Of a stretch of 64,000 nt of DNA, positions 52,009 to 60,680 are shown piece by piece. Both the position numbers and the translations under genes were made by a program. Positions within the stretch are counted from its first letter, which is position 1. Each line of letters opens with the position of its first letter. Source of the stretch: Streptomyces bottropensis ATCC 25435 (lineage in GTDB: Bacteria > Actinomycetota > Actinomycetes > Streptomycetales > Streptomycetaceae); the NCBI RefSeq assembly GCF_000383595.1, contig NZ_KB911581.1, positions 2,610,265 through 2,674,264 on the forward strand, given 5' to 3'. The notes under the pieces are model-generated. The model saw only the letters and a list, made by a program, of their open reading frames with translations. It was not told where the DNA came from and did not search any database.

Positions 52009-54471
52009 GTGACGGTGGCGGCGCGGCCCTTCCGCCAGTTCGTGATCAAGGTGCACAGCCGGTGCGATCTGGCCTGTGACCACTGCTACGTCTACCAGCA
52101 CGCCGACCAGAGCTGGCGCGGGCGTCCGGGGACGATGTCCGAGGAGACGTTCCGTCGTACGGCCGAGCGGATCGCCGAGCACGCCGCCGCGCACCGGCTC
52201 ACCCGCGTCCATGTCGTCCTGCACGGCGGCGAACCCCTCCTCGCCGGGCGGGAACGGCTGCGCGGCTACGCCCGTGAACTGCGCTCGGCCCTCGATGGTG
52301 TGGCCGCGCTCGACCTGCGGATGCAGACCAACGGACTCCGGCTGGACGACGCGTTCTGCGCGATGCTCGTCGAGGAGTCCATCGTCACCAGCGTCTCGCT
52401 CGACGGGGACGAGGTGTCGAACGACCGCCACCGGATCAGACGGGACGGCTCGGGCTCCTACCGGGACGTGGTGCGCGCGGTGCGCCTGCTGGGCGCGCCG
52501 GCCCACCGGGGCGCCTTCGGCGGACTCCTCTGCACGATCGACGTCGAGAACGACCCCGTGGAGGTGTACCGGGCACTGGCCGAACTCGCCCCGCCCGCCG
52601 TCGACTTCCTGCTGCCGCACGCCACCTGGGAGTACCCGCCGCCCCGGCCCGGCGGTGAGGCCGGCTCCGAGTACGCCCACTGGCTGATCGCCGTGCACAA
52701 GCAGTGGACCGCCGACGGCATGCCGATGCGGATCCGCATGTTCGAGTCGATCAGCCGGCTGAGCCGCGGCAGGGGCAGCCTCACCGAGGCGCTGGGGCTG
52801 GGCAGTTCGGACCTGCTCGTGGTGGAGACCGACGGCGCCATCGAGCAGGCGGACTGGTTGAAGACGGCCTATCCGGGAGCCCCCGGGACCGGCATGCACA
52901 TCGACACCCACCGCCTGGAGGAGGCCGCCGCCCACCGGGGCATCCAGGCCCGCCGCGCCGGACTGGACGGACTGAGCGCGCAGTGCCGCGCCTGTCCCGT
53001 CGTGTCGGTCTGTGGCGGGGGCCTCTACGGACATCGTCACCGCAGGTCCAACGGCTTCGACAACCCCTCCGTCTACTGCGCGGACCTGCTGAGGATCATC
53101 GAGTACGTCCAGACGACCGAACGCGACGACGCCGACGTCCGGCACGGCTGGCACGGCCTGTCCTGGGGGCACTTCGACGAACTGGCCGCCGGGCACGGCA
53201 GCACGGCCGCCGTCCGGTCGCTGGCCGCGGCCCAGAACAGCCAGCGGCGCGCGCTGCTGGCGGCAGCCCGCCGCGCGGACACCCAGGGGCCGGGCACCCC
53301 GGCGCCGGGTGCGGGTGCGGGTGCCGGTGCGGGTGTGGGCTCGGGCTCGGGCTCGGATGCGAGGTACGGCCCGGTGACCGGCGGCTCGGCGGACTCGGCC
53401 CCCGGCTGGGACGCGGTCCTCGCCCTGCCCGCCGCCGCGCTGGACGTGCTGCTCGCCGACCCCTATCTGCGCGTGTGGGCGCTCGCCTGCGGCCAGTCGG
53501 TGCGACGGCGGGCCGAGGGCCACCCGGCCGAGGCCGCGCTGTCGGCCGTCGCGCGCACCGGCGGCCGGCTGACCCTGGCCGTACCACTGCGGCACGGCCC
53601 CGAGGGCCCCGCGGTCCATCTGCCCGGCATCGGGCGGCTGTTGCTGCGGGGTGACAGCCGTGACCGGCCGTCCCGGACGCTGACGGTGACGGCGGCCGAC
53701 ACCGCCCTCACCGTCGAAGGACGCACCCTGGGCCGGGAGCGGCCACCCGACGGCATGATCTGGCAGCCGCTGCGCCGTCTGTCCTCGGACGGGCTGGACG
53801 TGGCCCTGGACGACCTGGACCCCTCCCGTGACTGCTACGGCTACGAGCCCCGGCCCCGGCTCCCCGAGGCCGAATTCCGACGGTGGGAGGCGATGTTCGA
53901 GGAGGCCTGGCAGCTGATCCGGACCGAGTACGCCGACTACGCGCAGGCCATCGCCGTCGGCCTGAGCACGGTCACCCCGCTCACCCCCGCACCGTCCGGC
54001 GACGACGTCAGCGCCACCTCCCGGCACGCCTTCGGAGCCGTGGGCATCGCCCTGCCCCGCACGGCCGAGGACCTGGCCATGCTGCTCGTCCACGAGTACC
54101 AGCACGTCAAACTGGGCGCGATGCTCGACATGTTCGACCTGCTCGACGGCGTCGACGAACGCCGCTACCGAGTGCTGTGGCGCCCCGACCCCCGGCCGCT
54201 CGACGCCATCCTCCAGGGCGCGTACGCCCACCACGCCGTCGCCGACGTGTGGCGGATCCGGGTCCGGCGCGGTGCGGCCGGTGTCGGCGCCACCCTGTAC
54301 GAACGCTCCCGGGCGGAGGCCGACAAGTGGCGTACGGCCGTGCTGGACGCCCTCGACACCGTGGCCGGAACCGGCTCCCTGACGGCCCTCGGGCACCGCT
54401 TCGTACGCGGGTTGCGGGGCGAGGCGGAAACACTGGGCGGAGTGGCCGAAACCGGCCCAGCCGCGGTCTAA
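52009..54471 (+). CDS. fxsB: FxsB radical SAM/SPASM cyclophane maturase with HExxH extension
   Basis: An 820-residue enzyme. The radical SAM cluster is C19-X3-C23-X2-C26 (SRCDLACDHCYVYQH). SPASM-type auxiliary-cluster cysteines include C326, C329, C335 and C357 (CRACPVVSVCGGG, NPSVYC). A Gly/Ala/Ser linker (about 431-449) leads to a C-terminal domain of the HExxH peptide-modification type (about 460-810), with H695-E696-Y-Q-H699 and downstream H741/H742. This extension is described in related FxsB proteins as an inactivated beta-hydroxylase, yet here HExxH is intact. Start GTG at 52009; GGGGAA is upstream. Confidence 0.9.
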   Translation: MTVAARPFRQFVIKVHSRCDLACDHCYVYQHADQSWRGRPGTMSEETFRRTAERIAEHAAAHRLTRVHVVLHGGEPLLAGRERLRGYARELRSALDGVAALDLRMQTNGLRLDDAFCAMLVEESIVTSVSLDGDEVSNDRHRIRRDGSGSYRDVVRAVRLLGAPAHRGAFGGLLCTIDVENDPVEVYRALAELAPPAVDFLLPHATWEYPPPRPGGEAGSEYAHWLIAVHKQWTADGMPMRIRMFESISRLSRGRGSLTEALGLGSSDLLVVETDGAIEQADWLKTAYPGAPGTGMHIDTHRLEEAAAHRGIQARRAGLDGLSAQCRACPVVSVCGGGLYGHRHRRSNGFDNPSVYCADLLRIIEYVQTTERDDADVRHGWHGLSWGHFDELAAGHGSTAAVRSLAAAQNSQRRALLAAARRADTQGPGTPAPGAGAGAGAGVGSGSGSDARYGPVTGGSADSAPGWDAVLALPAAALDVLLADPYLRVWALACGQSVRRRAEGHPAEAALSAVARTGGRLTLAVPLRHGPEGPAVHLPGIGRLLLRGDSRDRPSRTLTVTAADTALTVEGRTLGRERPPDGMIWQPLRRLSSDGLDVALDDLDPSRDCYGYEPRPRLPEAEFRRWEAMFEEAWQLIRTEYADYAQAIAVGLSTVTPLTPAPSGDDVSATSRHAFGAVGIALPRTAEDLAMLLVHEYQHVKLGAMLDMFDLLDGVDERRYRVLWRPDPRPLDAILQGAYAHHAVADVWRIRVRRGAAGVGATLYERSRAEADKWRTAVLDALDTVAGTGSLTALGHRFVRGLRGEAETLGGVAETGPAAV

Positions 54472-54641
54472 TGTCGGATCAACTCCCATTCGTCGTAACG
54501 GTGTCCGATACAACTTGAGTCGGTAGACCACTGGCACCCACGGCGGTTTTCGCGTTCCAATGGATCCTGGAGAAGATCCAGCTGTGATGCTCGGGACCGG
54601 GAGACCCGAGGTGGGCGACGGGGGAGGGGAAAGGCGAGTCC

Positions 54642-55292
54642 ATGATTCATCCGGCTTCTCGCACGAATCAGTCGGCGGATTCCTCCGATCCGTATGTGTT
54701 CTTCATGAGCTATGCGCGCACGCCACTGGCGGGGGCGCGAGTCAGGAAGGACGCGTCGGACACGGCGCTGGAACAGTTTTATGTCCAGTTATGTAGCGAC
54801 ATCTTGCAGTTGACCGATCACGACGGCCGGGAATTTCCCGGTTTTCTCGACAAGAGAATGGAACCCGGCGACTACTGGGAAAGCAGACTCAAGCACGCCC
54901 TGGCCACCTGCCGGGTCTTCGTGCCGATCTACAACAGCCGGTACTTCAGAAGAGAATGGTGCGGCAAGGAATGGGACGCCTTCGCACGGCGTCAGCGCCT
55001 CCGAACCGGGCCGTACACGGGCAACGCGATCATCCCCGTCCTCTGGGTGGGGGAGCAACATCTGACGCTGCCGCCAGTGGCCGCCGAAGTGCAGTACGCC
55101 CACCCGGATCTGGGTAAGGACTACGTACAGTCAGGTCTCTACGGGCTGAAGCAGGCGGGGCGTCACGCCAAGTACCGCAGCTCCGTGTGGTCGCTCGCCC
55201 AGATGATCGTCAAAGTGGCACAGCAAACCAGCCTTGAACCGTGCGACGTGGAGCTGTTCAGTGACCTCCGGAACGTCTTCGAGGGGGAATAG
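54642..55292 (+). CDS. fxsC: TIR-like protein FxsC (first copy)
   Basis: A 216-residue TIR-fold protein of the FxSxx-COOH system. It opens with VFFMSYAR (first strand and BB-loop side) and has FVPIYNSRYFRREWCGKEW, where E110 stands at the catalytic Glu position of NAD-cleaving TIR domains. It lacks the second domain of the neighbouring FxsC. Codon 50 is TTA (54789-54791), so production probably depends on bldA. The ATG has GGGGAGG upstream. A 170-bp gap separates it from fxsB; the next fxsC begins 4 bp after its stop. Confidence 0.85.
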   Translation: MIHPASRTNQSADSSDPYVFFMSYARTPLAGARVRKDASDTALEQFYVQLCSDILQLTDHDGREFPGFLDKRMEPGDYWESRLKHALATCRVFVPIYNSRYFRREWCGKEWDAFARRQRLRTGPYTGNAIIPVLWVGEQHLTLPPVAAEVQYAHPDLGKDYVQSGLYGLKQAGRHAKYRSSVWSLAQMIVKVAQQTSLEPCDVELFSDLRNVFEGE

Positions 55293-55296
55293 CGGG

Positions 55297-56637
55297 ATGC
55301 CGATGTTCTTCATGAGCTATGCGCGGGTTCCTGCTCCCCGGCACCGGGACATCTCGCAGGACCCCAACCGCCTGGTTTTCCAGTTCTTCGACCAACTGTG
55401 CGGAAAAGTGGCGCTGCACGCGAGAGTGTCGCGGGAGGAGGCCGGTTTCGTCGAGCTCCCCGGGGCGCCGGGCGAAAAGTCGATCAAGGCGCTCCTCGGC
55501 TGCCAGGTCTTCGTCCCGCTCTACTCGAAGCGGTACTTCAGCAATCCGCAGTGCGGGCGCCAATGGACCGCCGTGACGCAAGTAGGCGCTCAGGGTACCC
55601 GACCGGGCATTCTCCCGGTGCTGTGGACGCCGTATCCACCCACGTCGTTGCCGAAGAAGGTCAAGGAGCAGTACCCGGAGGTGCCCGAAGGCATCGGTGA
55701 GGCCGCCGAGAGCTATGCCTCCATGGGACTGCACCGGCTGCTCGACCAGTTGTCGGAGCTGACCGAACGGCCGGACCCGGAGGATGAGCACGCGGCGGGC
55801 CGGGTCGTCGCCCAGGTCGCTCAGGTGACCGACTGGCTCGCCCGGCGCATCGTCGACCAGGCGGCGACCGTACCGAGGCAGTCGCGGACGTCCTCCGGCG
55901 GAGGACCGGCGACGCAACCGGCGACGTTGGCCGGATTCGACGACGCCTTCGCCGACCCGCCCTTCGTCTCCCCGCTGCACATCACCGTGCTCGCCCCGAC
56001 CGAGGAGCAGCTACCGGTCGGCCGGGACAACACGCGCTACGGGCCACGGGTCCAGGACTGGCGGCCCTACGGCCAGACGGTGGGACCCCTGGTCGCGCAG
56101 ATGGAGGCGCTGGCCCGCAATCTGGGCTTCGAGCCCACCGTGCTGCCCTTCCACAAACATCAGGCGGAGCTGAGGAGCGCGGAGATCCCTACGGCGCCCT
56201 GGGTCCTGGTGGTGGATCCCTGGGCCCTGGAGAATCCGCACATGGCCAGCCAGGCGCGGGAGTTCGACGCAGCCAGGCGGCCGTGGACGGCGGTGCTCAG
56301 CACCCTGGCGGGGGACGACGTGCAGACCAAGGAACAGTCCGACCGGCTGCGCGGGCTGCTGCTGACACACTTTCCCCGTTTCCTCAGCGAGGGCCGTGCG
56401 GGAGAGCAGGAAGCGGTCCGGGGGCTGACCGGGGTGGATGTCTTCACCCGCTGGTTCAGCGAGCTGGCCGAGGCAACCAAGATCCGCTACTTGCGGTACA
56501 TTCATTCGCAATTATCCCGGAGTGCCACCGGTGCCCGGGACGTTCGGGAATCCGGTGCGGACCTGCCCCGTCGGCCCGACACCGACGGGGACGACGGGGC
56601 ACCTAGCGGCGGACGTCGCACGGAGGACAGGCCATGA
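55297..56637 (+). CDS. fxsC: TIR-like protein FxsC (second copy, Glu-to-Gln)
   Basis: A 446-residue protein. The N-terminal TIR-like domain (1-about 200) starts MPMFFMSYAR and aligns with the first FxsC through VFVPLYSKRYFSNPQCGRQW, but the candidate catalytic Glu is Gln (Q89). A distinct C-terminal domain (about 225-405) follows an Ala/Gly-rich linker and is typical of longer FxsC proteins. Codon 406 is TTA (56512-56514). The stop overlaps the start of the next gene (ATGA). GAGGGGG is upstream of the ATG. It may be a non-catalytic partner of the first copy. Confidence 0.86.
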   Translation: MPMFFMSYARVPAPRHRDISQDPNRLVFQFFDQLCGKVALHARVSREEAGFVELPGAPGEKSIKALLGCQVFVPLYSKRYFSNPQCGRQWTAVTQVGAQGTRPGILPVLWTPYPPTSLPKKVKEQYPEVPEGIGEAAESYASMGLHRLLDQLSELTERPDPEDEHAAGRVVAQVAQVTDWLARRIVDQAATVPRQSRTSSGGGPATQPATLAGFDDAFADPPFVSPLHITVLAPTEEQLPVGRDNTRYGPRVQDWRPYGQTVGPLVAQMEALARNLGFEPTVLPFHKHQAELRSAEIPTAPWVLVVDPWALENPHMASQAREFDAARRPWTAVLSTLAGDDVQTKEQSDRLRGLLLTHFPRFLSEGRAGEQEAVRGLTGVDVFTRWFSELAEATKIRYLRYIHSQLSRSATGARDVRESGADLPRRPDTDGDDGAPSGGRRTEDRP

Positions 56638-59600
56638 CCGGCGAGGACGCGCGCAGAATCATCACGTTCTACTCGTACAAGGGCGGTACGGGAAGGACGA
56701 TGGCGCTCGCCAACACGGCGTGGATTTTGGCCTCCGCAGGCAACCGTGTCCTGGTGGTGGATTGGGACCTCGACGCTCCGGGTCTGGACCGCTTCCTGCA
56801 CCCCTTCCTCAGCGAGAAGCAGTTGCGCGAGACGCCGGGAGTGCTTGAACTGGTCAGTCGGTCGACCCAGTTCGTGCTCTCGGCGCAGGGCCTGGGCGAT
56901 CCCACCCATCGGATCGAGCCGATCCCCGAGTATGCGGGCGCGGCCGAGCTGGGGGTGTCCGACGGAATCACCCTCAACAGATGCCTCATCCAGGTCGACT
57001 GGGATTTCCCCCAGGGCGGTCAGCTCTACTACCTCCCCGCCGGCACGAAGAACAAGGGTTACCTGGCGGCGTTCTCGCAGTTCGACTGGAAGGAGTTCAT
57101 GGAGGGACCGCTGGCCACCCGGTTCCTCGAGGGGCTCAAGCGCGAGTTCAGCGAGAACTTCGACTACGTACTCATCGACAGCCGTACGGGACTCAACGAC
57201 ATCTCCGACATCTGTACCGTCAGTCTGCCGCAGGCCGTGGTTACCTGCTTCACCCCCAGTAGCCAGAGCATCGAGGGCGCCGCCGGTGTCGCCGAGCGCA
57301 TCGACGGGATGTTGTACCGCAACCGGGACATCCGGATCCTGCCCATCCCCATGCGAGTGGAGAATGCCGAGGCCGACCGGCTGGATGCGGCACGGGGCCA
57401 GATCCAGTACCGCTTCGACCGGATCGTGCGCAAGCACATCCCCGAACGGGACCCCGAGGACTACTGGCGCAGTGTCGAGATCCCGTACGTGCCCATCTAC
57501 TCGTACGAGGAGACGCTCGCCCCGTTCCGTGAGCAGCCCGGGGACCCGAAGAGCCTGCTGTCGGCCTACGAGCGACTCGCCGACGTCATCACGGACGGTC
57601 AGGTCGTTTCGATGCCGCGCATCGACGAGCCGCTGCGTCGCAAGACCCTGGAGCTGTACACCCGCCATCGGCCGCCCAGTATCTCCGATGTGTATGTCAG
57701 TTTCGTTCCTCAGGACAGGAGTTGGGCCAATTGGGCGAGCGCGGTCCTGGGACAGGCCGGTTTCAAGGTCCACCTGGCGCAGGAGGGCACGGTCGAGGGC
57801 GCGCTGGTGCGGGACGAGATCGAGCGCGGTGTCGAGTCGGCCTCGCACACTTTGATCATCTTCTCTCAGGACTACCAGGGGTCGTCCCGGTTCCGTACGA
57901 CCTGGGAAGCGGTCTGGGCCGAGAGCGACCGACGCACGCATCAACTGGTCTCCATGAAGGTCGACAAGGTCCTTCTGGAGGCGCCCTTCACGGAGCAGCT
58001 CGCCGACATGACGCGCTGCGGAAGCCATGAGGAGGGGCGCGACAAGCTGTTGGCGTGGTTCGGGCGAAGCGGGGAGTCCCTGACGCACAGCCACTTCACA
58101 GGCGCCGAGGTCAAACTCCCCCGCTTCCCGAAAACCGAGCCTGCTGTCTTCCAGGTCCCGCTGCGCACGTCGTCCTTCACGGGCCGCACGGAACTGTTGG
58201 AGAGCATCCGGGAGAAGCTGTGGCAGGAGGACACCCGAGCGCTCGTCCTCAAGGGCATGGGAGGTGTCGGGAAGACCCTGCTGGCCCAGGAGTTCGCCTA
58301 CCGCTACAAGAGCGACTACGACGTCGTTTATCACATCCAGGCCGAGGAGGACTACCGGGGCCTTGAGACGTACGCGAACCTGGCCGCGAAACTCGATCTG
58401 CAGGAGCGGCCCAATCCGACCGACACGGCCAAGGCTGTCCATGAGACGCTCAACGACGGTGACCGGTACGACAGTTACCTGCTGATTCTGGACAACGTCC
58501 CGGAGCCCGGCAACCTCCTCGAATTCCTGATGGACGGCAGGCGCGGCCACATCCTGGTCACCAGTCAGCTCGCCGAGGGCTGGGGGCGCTTCGTGGACAC
58601 GATCGACGTACCCGTCTTCGAACGGAACGAGAGCATCACCCACCTGCGCACACGGCTGCCCGACTGCGGCCGGACGGAGGCATACCAGATCGCGGAGGCG
58701 CTGGGCGACCTGCCGATCGCGATCGAGCGTGCTGCGGCGTACATCGAACAGACCAGGGCCGACGTCCACGGCTACATCCAACAGCTCCAGCCCCATGCCG
58801 CCGGCGCTCCGGCCGACAACACCGTCGGGGACGTCAAGCACACCTGGGAGTTCGCTCTGGGGCAACTGAGATCGAACTTTCCGGCGGCGATGCGGCTGCT
58901 CCAGATCTGTTCGTACTACGGTCCTGAGCCGATCTCGATGGATCTGCTGGAGGGCTTCGAGGTCTCCCGGGCACTCGGCGACGTCCGCACGGTCTCCCGC
59001 GCGTACAAGGAGCTGAGCAAGTTCTCCCTAGTCACGGTGGACCGTAAGGCCCGGAGTATCACGGTGCACCGCATGATGCAGGTCGCGATGCGGGGGATGA
59101 TGAGCGAGGAGGAGCGCGAGGCGGCACAAGCGGTGGTCTATCGCTCGCTGGTCGCCGCCCGGCCCGGTGGGGACGACCCCGAGAACCCCAACACCTGGGA
59201 GAGGTACCGCATCATCTGGCCGCACCTCGCGACGCCGTGGGCCAAGACCACCGCTGACGAGGGCATCAGGGAACTGTTCGTCGACCGGGTTCGCCAGCTG
59301 CGCCGCCGGGGAGAGCTGAACCAGGCCATGAAGTACAGCGCTCAGCGGGTGGTCGACTGGTCCAAGGACGGCTCCCGGGACGAACGCTGGACGCTCCACA
59401 TGCGCTTCCAGATCGCCAACGTCATGCGCGCCCAGGGCAGATACGAGGAGTCCCTCGCCCTGGACCAGGAGGTTCTGGAGCGGCAACGCGCGGTTCTGGA
59501 AGACGAGGACGACCAGCACATCCTCATGACCACCAGCAGCATCGCTGCCGACCTGCGTGGGCTGGGACGGCTGTCGGAGGCTCTGCGCTACGACGAGGAG

Positions 59601-60614
59601 ACGTACGAGAAGTACGGGGAGATCTACGGGGAGGACCATGCGCGGACCCTCAGCGCGGCCAACAATCTCGCTGTGGCCCTGCGTCTGTCCGGTGAGTATC
59701 ACAAGGCCCGTGACCTCGACCGGAGGACACTGGAACTGCGGGAGGCGATTCAGCTCGAGGACCACCCCCTGACCATCGAGTCGGCGGTGAACCTGGGTCG
59801 GGACTTGCGTGACTGCGGTGACTACGAAGAGTCCGTCACGCTGCTTCAGCGCGCCTATGAGCGGTGTCTGCGCAATCCCCGCCTCACCCAGGGCTCGCCG
59901 ACTGTGTTGAACACGGTCAAGGGCCTGGCCGGTTCCCTGCGCAGGGCGGGCCGCGCGGCGGAGGCCGAGGAGCTGGTGCGCCATGTGCTGCGGAGCACTC
60001 CCACACCCGACGGAGAGAAGTCGTCCTCCGAACAGTTGGTGCTGGAGATGAGCCTCGCCGGTGATATCGCCGCCCAAGGCCGCGTCGACGAGGGACTGAA
60101 GCTGATCCGCAAGGTTCACGACGACCTGCGTGAGACGCTGGGGGAAATGCACTCCCAGACGGTGGCCTGCTCGGTCAACCACGCGGTGCTGCTGCTGCAC
60201 GACAGTGGAGCCGTAGCGCCGGAAGTGGCCGCCGAGGCAGAGGACTTGCTGCGCAAGGCCGAGCGGAGGTTCACCGAGCTCAACGGCGAGCACCACCCGC
60301 ATGTACTCATCTGCCGGACGAACCTTGCCGTCGCGCAGGCGGCGCTCGCCGAGTGGGAGGCCGCCCGTGGAACCAGCCTCGAGGCCTATGAGCTACTCAA
60401 GGGGGGCCTTGAGCCCAACCATCCTTCGACGCTGACCTGCGCGGGGAACCATGCCGTCGTACTGAGCCGTTTGGGCCGCGCCGACGAGGCGCGCACCAAG
60501 CACCATGACGCTCTGTCCGCCCTCACCAAGCGGATCGGCAGGGAGCACCCTCGTGTGCTGGCGCTCAAGGAGTGGAAGCTGAGCTGTCTCGACGTGGAAC
60601 CGCACCCGATCTAG
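56634..60614 (+). CDS. fxsT: FxSxx-COOH system STAND protein: P-loop, TIR, NB-ARC and TPR
   Basis: A 1326-residue protein of four parts. Residues 1-330 form a ParA/MinD-like ATPase with deviant Walker A KGGTGRT (16-22) and VLIDSRTGLND near 179. Residues 350-480 are TIR-like (SDVYVSFVPQDRSWANWA). Residues 515-840 are an NB-ARC-type NTPase with Walker A GMGGVGKT (541-548) and Walker B LLILD (616-620). From about 870 to the end are tetratricopeptide repeats (YEESLALDQEVLERQRAVLE; YHKARDLDRRTLELREAI). This is the layout of a signal-sensing switch. It is translationally coupled to the second fxsC by a 4-base overlap. Confidence 0.9.
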   Translation: MTGEDARRIITFYSYKGGTGRTMALANTAWILASAGNRVLVVDWDLDAPGLDRFLHPFLSEKQLRETPGVLELVSRSTQFVLSAQGLGDPTHRIEPIPEYAGAAELGVSDGITLNRCLIQVDWDFPQGGQLYYLPAGTKNKGYLAAFSQFDWKEFMEGPLATRFLEGLKREFSENFDYVLIDSRTGLNDISDICTVSLPQAVVTCFTPSSQSIEGAAGVAERIDGMLYRNRDIRILPIPMRVENAEADRLDAARGQIQYRFDRIVRKHIPERDPEDYWRSVEIPYVPIYSYEETLAPFREQPGDPKSLLSAYERLADVITDGQVVSMPRIDEPLRRKTLELYTRHRPPSISDVYVSFVPQDRSWANWASAVLGQAGFKVHLAQEGTVEGALVRDEIERGVESASHTLIIFSQDYQGSSRFRTTWEAVWAESDRRTHQLVSMKVDKVLLEAPFTEQLADMTRCGSHEEGRDKLLAWFGRSGESLTHSHFTGAEVKLPRFPKTEPAVFQVPLRTSSFTGRTELLESIREKLWQEDTRALVLKGMGGVGKTLLAQEFAYRYKSDYDVVYHIQAEEDYRGLETYANLAAKLDLQERPNPTDTAKAVHETLNDGDRYDSYLLILDNVPEPGNLLEFLMDGRRGHILVTSQLAEGWGRFVDTIDVPVFERNESITHLRTRLPDCGRTEAYQIAEALGDLPIAIERAAAYIEQTRADVHGYIQQLQPHAAGAPADNTVGDVKHTWEFALGQLRSNFPAAMRLLQICSYYGPEPISMDLLEGFEVSRALGDVRTVSRAYKELSKFSLVTVDRKARSITVHRMMQVAMRGMMSEEEREAAQAVVYRSLVAARPGGDDPENPNTWERYRIIWPHLATPWAKTTADEGIRELFVDRVRQLRRRGELNQAMKYSAQRVVDWSKDGSRDERWTLHMRFQIANVMRAQGRYEESLALDQEVLERQRAVLEDEDDQHILMTTSSIAADLRGLGRLSEALRYDEETYEKYGEIYGEDHARTLSAANNLAVALRLSGEYHKARDLDRRTLELREAIQLEDHPLTIESAVNLGRDLRDCGDYEESVTLLQRAYERCLRNPRLTQGSPTVLNTVKGLAGSLRRAGRAAEAEELVRHVLRSTPTPDGEKSSSEQLVLEMSLAGDIAAQGRVDEGLKLIRKVHDDLRETLGEMHSQTVACSVNHAVLLLHDSGAVAPEVAAEAEDLLRKAERRFTELNGEHHPHVLICRTNLAVAQAALAEWEAARGTSLEAYELLKGGLEPNHPSTLTCAGNHAVVLSRLGRADEARTKHHDALSALTKRIGREHPRVLALKEWKLSCLDVEPHPI

Positions 60615-60632
60615 AAGGGGCGAGCAGGGCGG

Positions 60633-60664
60633 TGCGGCCGGTGCCGGTGCCGGTGTCGGCCGCA
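60633..60664. terminator. Bidirectional terminator after fxsT
   Basis: TGCGGCCG (60633-60640) and CGGCCGCA (60657-60664) flank a 16-nt loop, between the convergent fxsT and hydrolase stops. Confidence 0.65.
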
Positions 60665-60680
60665 CAGGTCTCCGCGGCTG

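Noticed and set aside
52009..52086. fxsB taken as a lanthipeptide or lasso-peptide enzyme
   Set aside because: The CX3CX2C cluster, SPASM cysteines and the FQSSL-ending precursor beside it fit only the FxsB group.
51877..54537. 886-codon minus-strand ORF opposite fxsB
   Set aside because: Arg/Gly/Val/Gln-rich low-information sequence typical of the antisense frame of a high-GC gene; the plus-strand frame has conserved motifs throughout.
56502..58865. 787-codon minus-strand ORF opposite fxsT
   Set aside because: No recognisable domain, and it lies fully antisense to the P-loop and TIR parts of fxsT.
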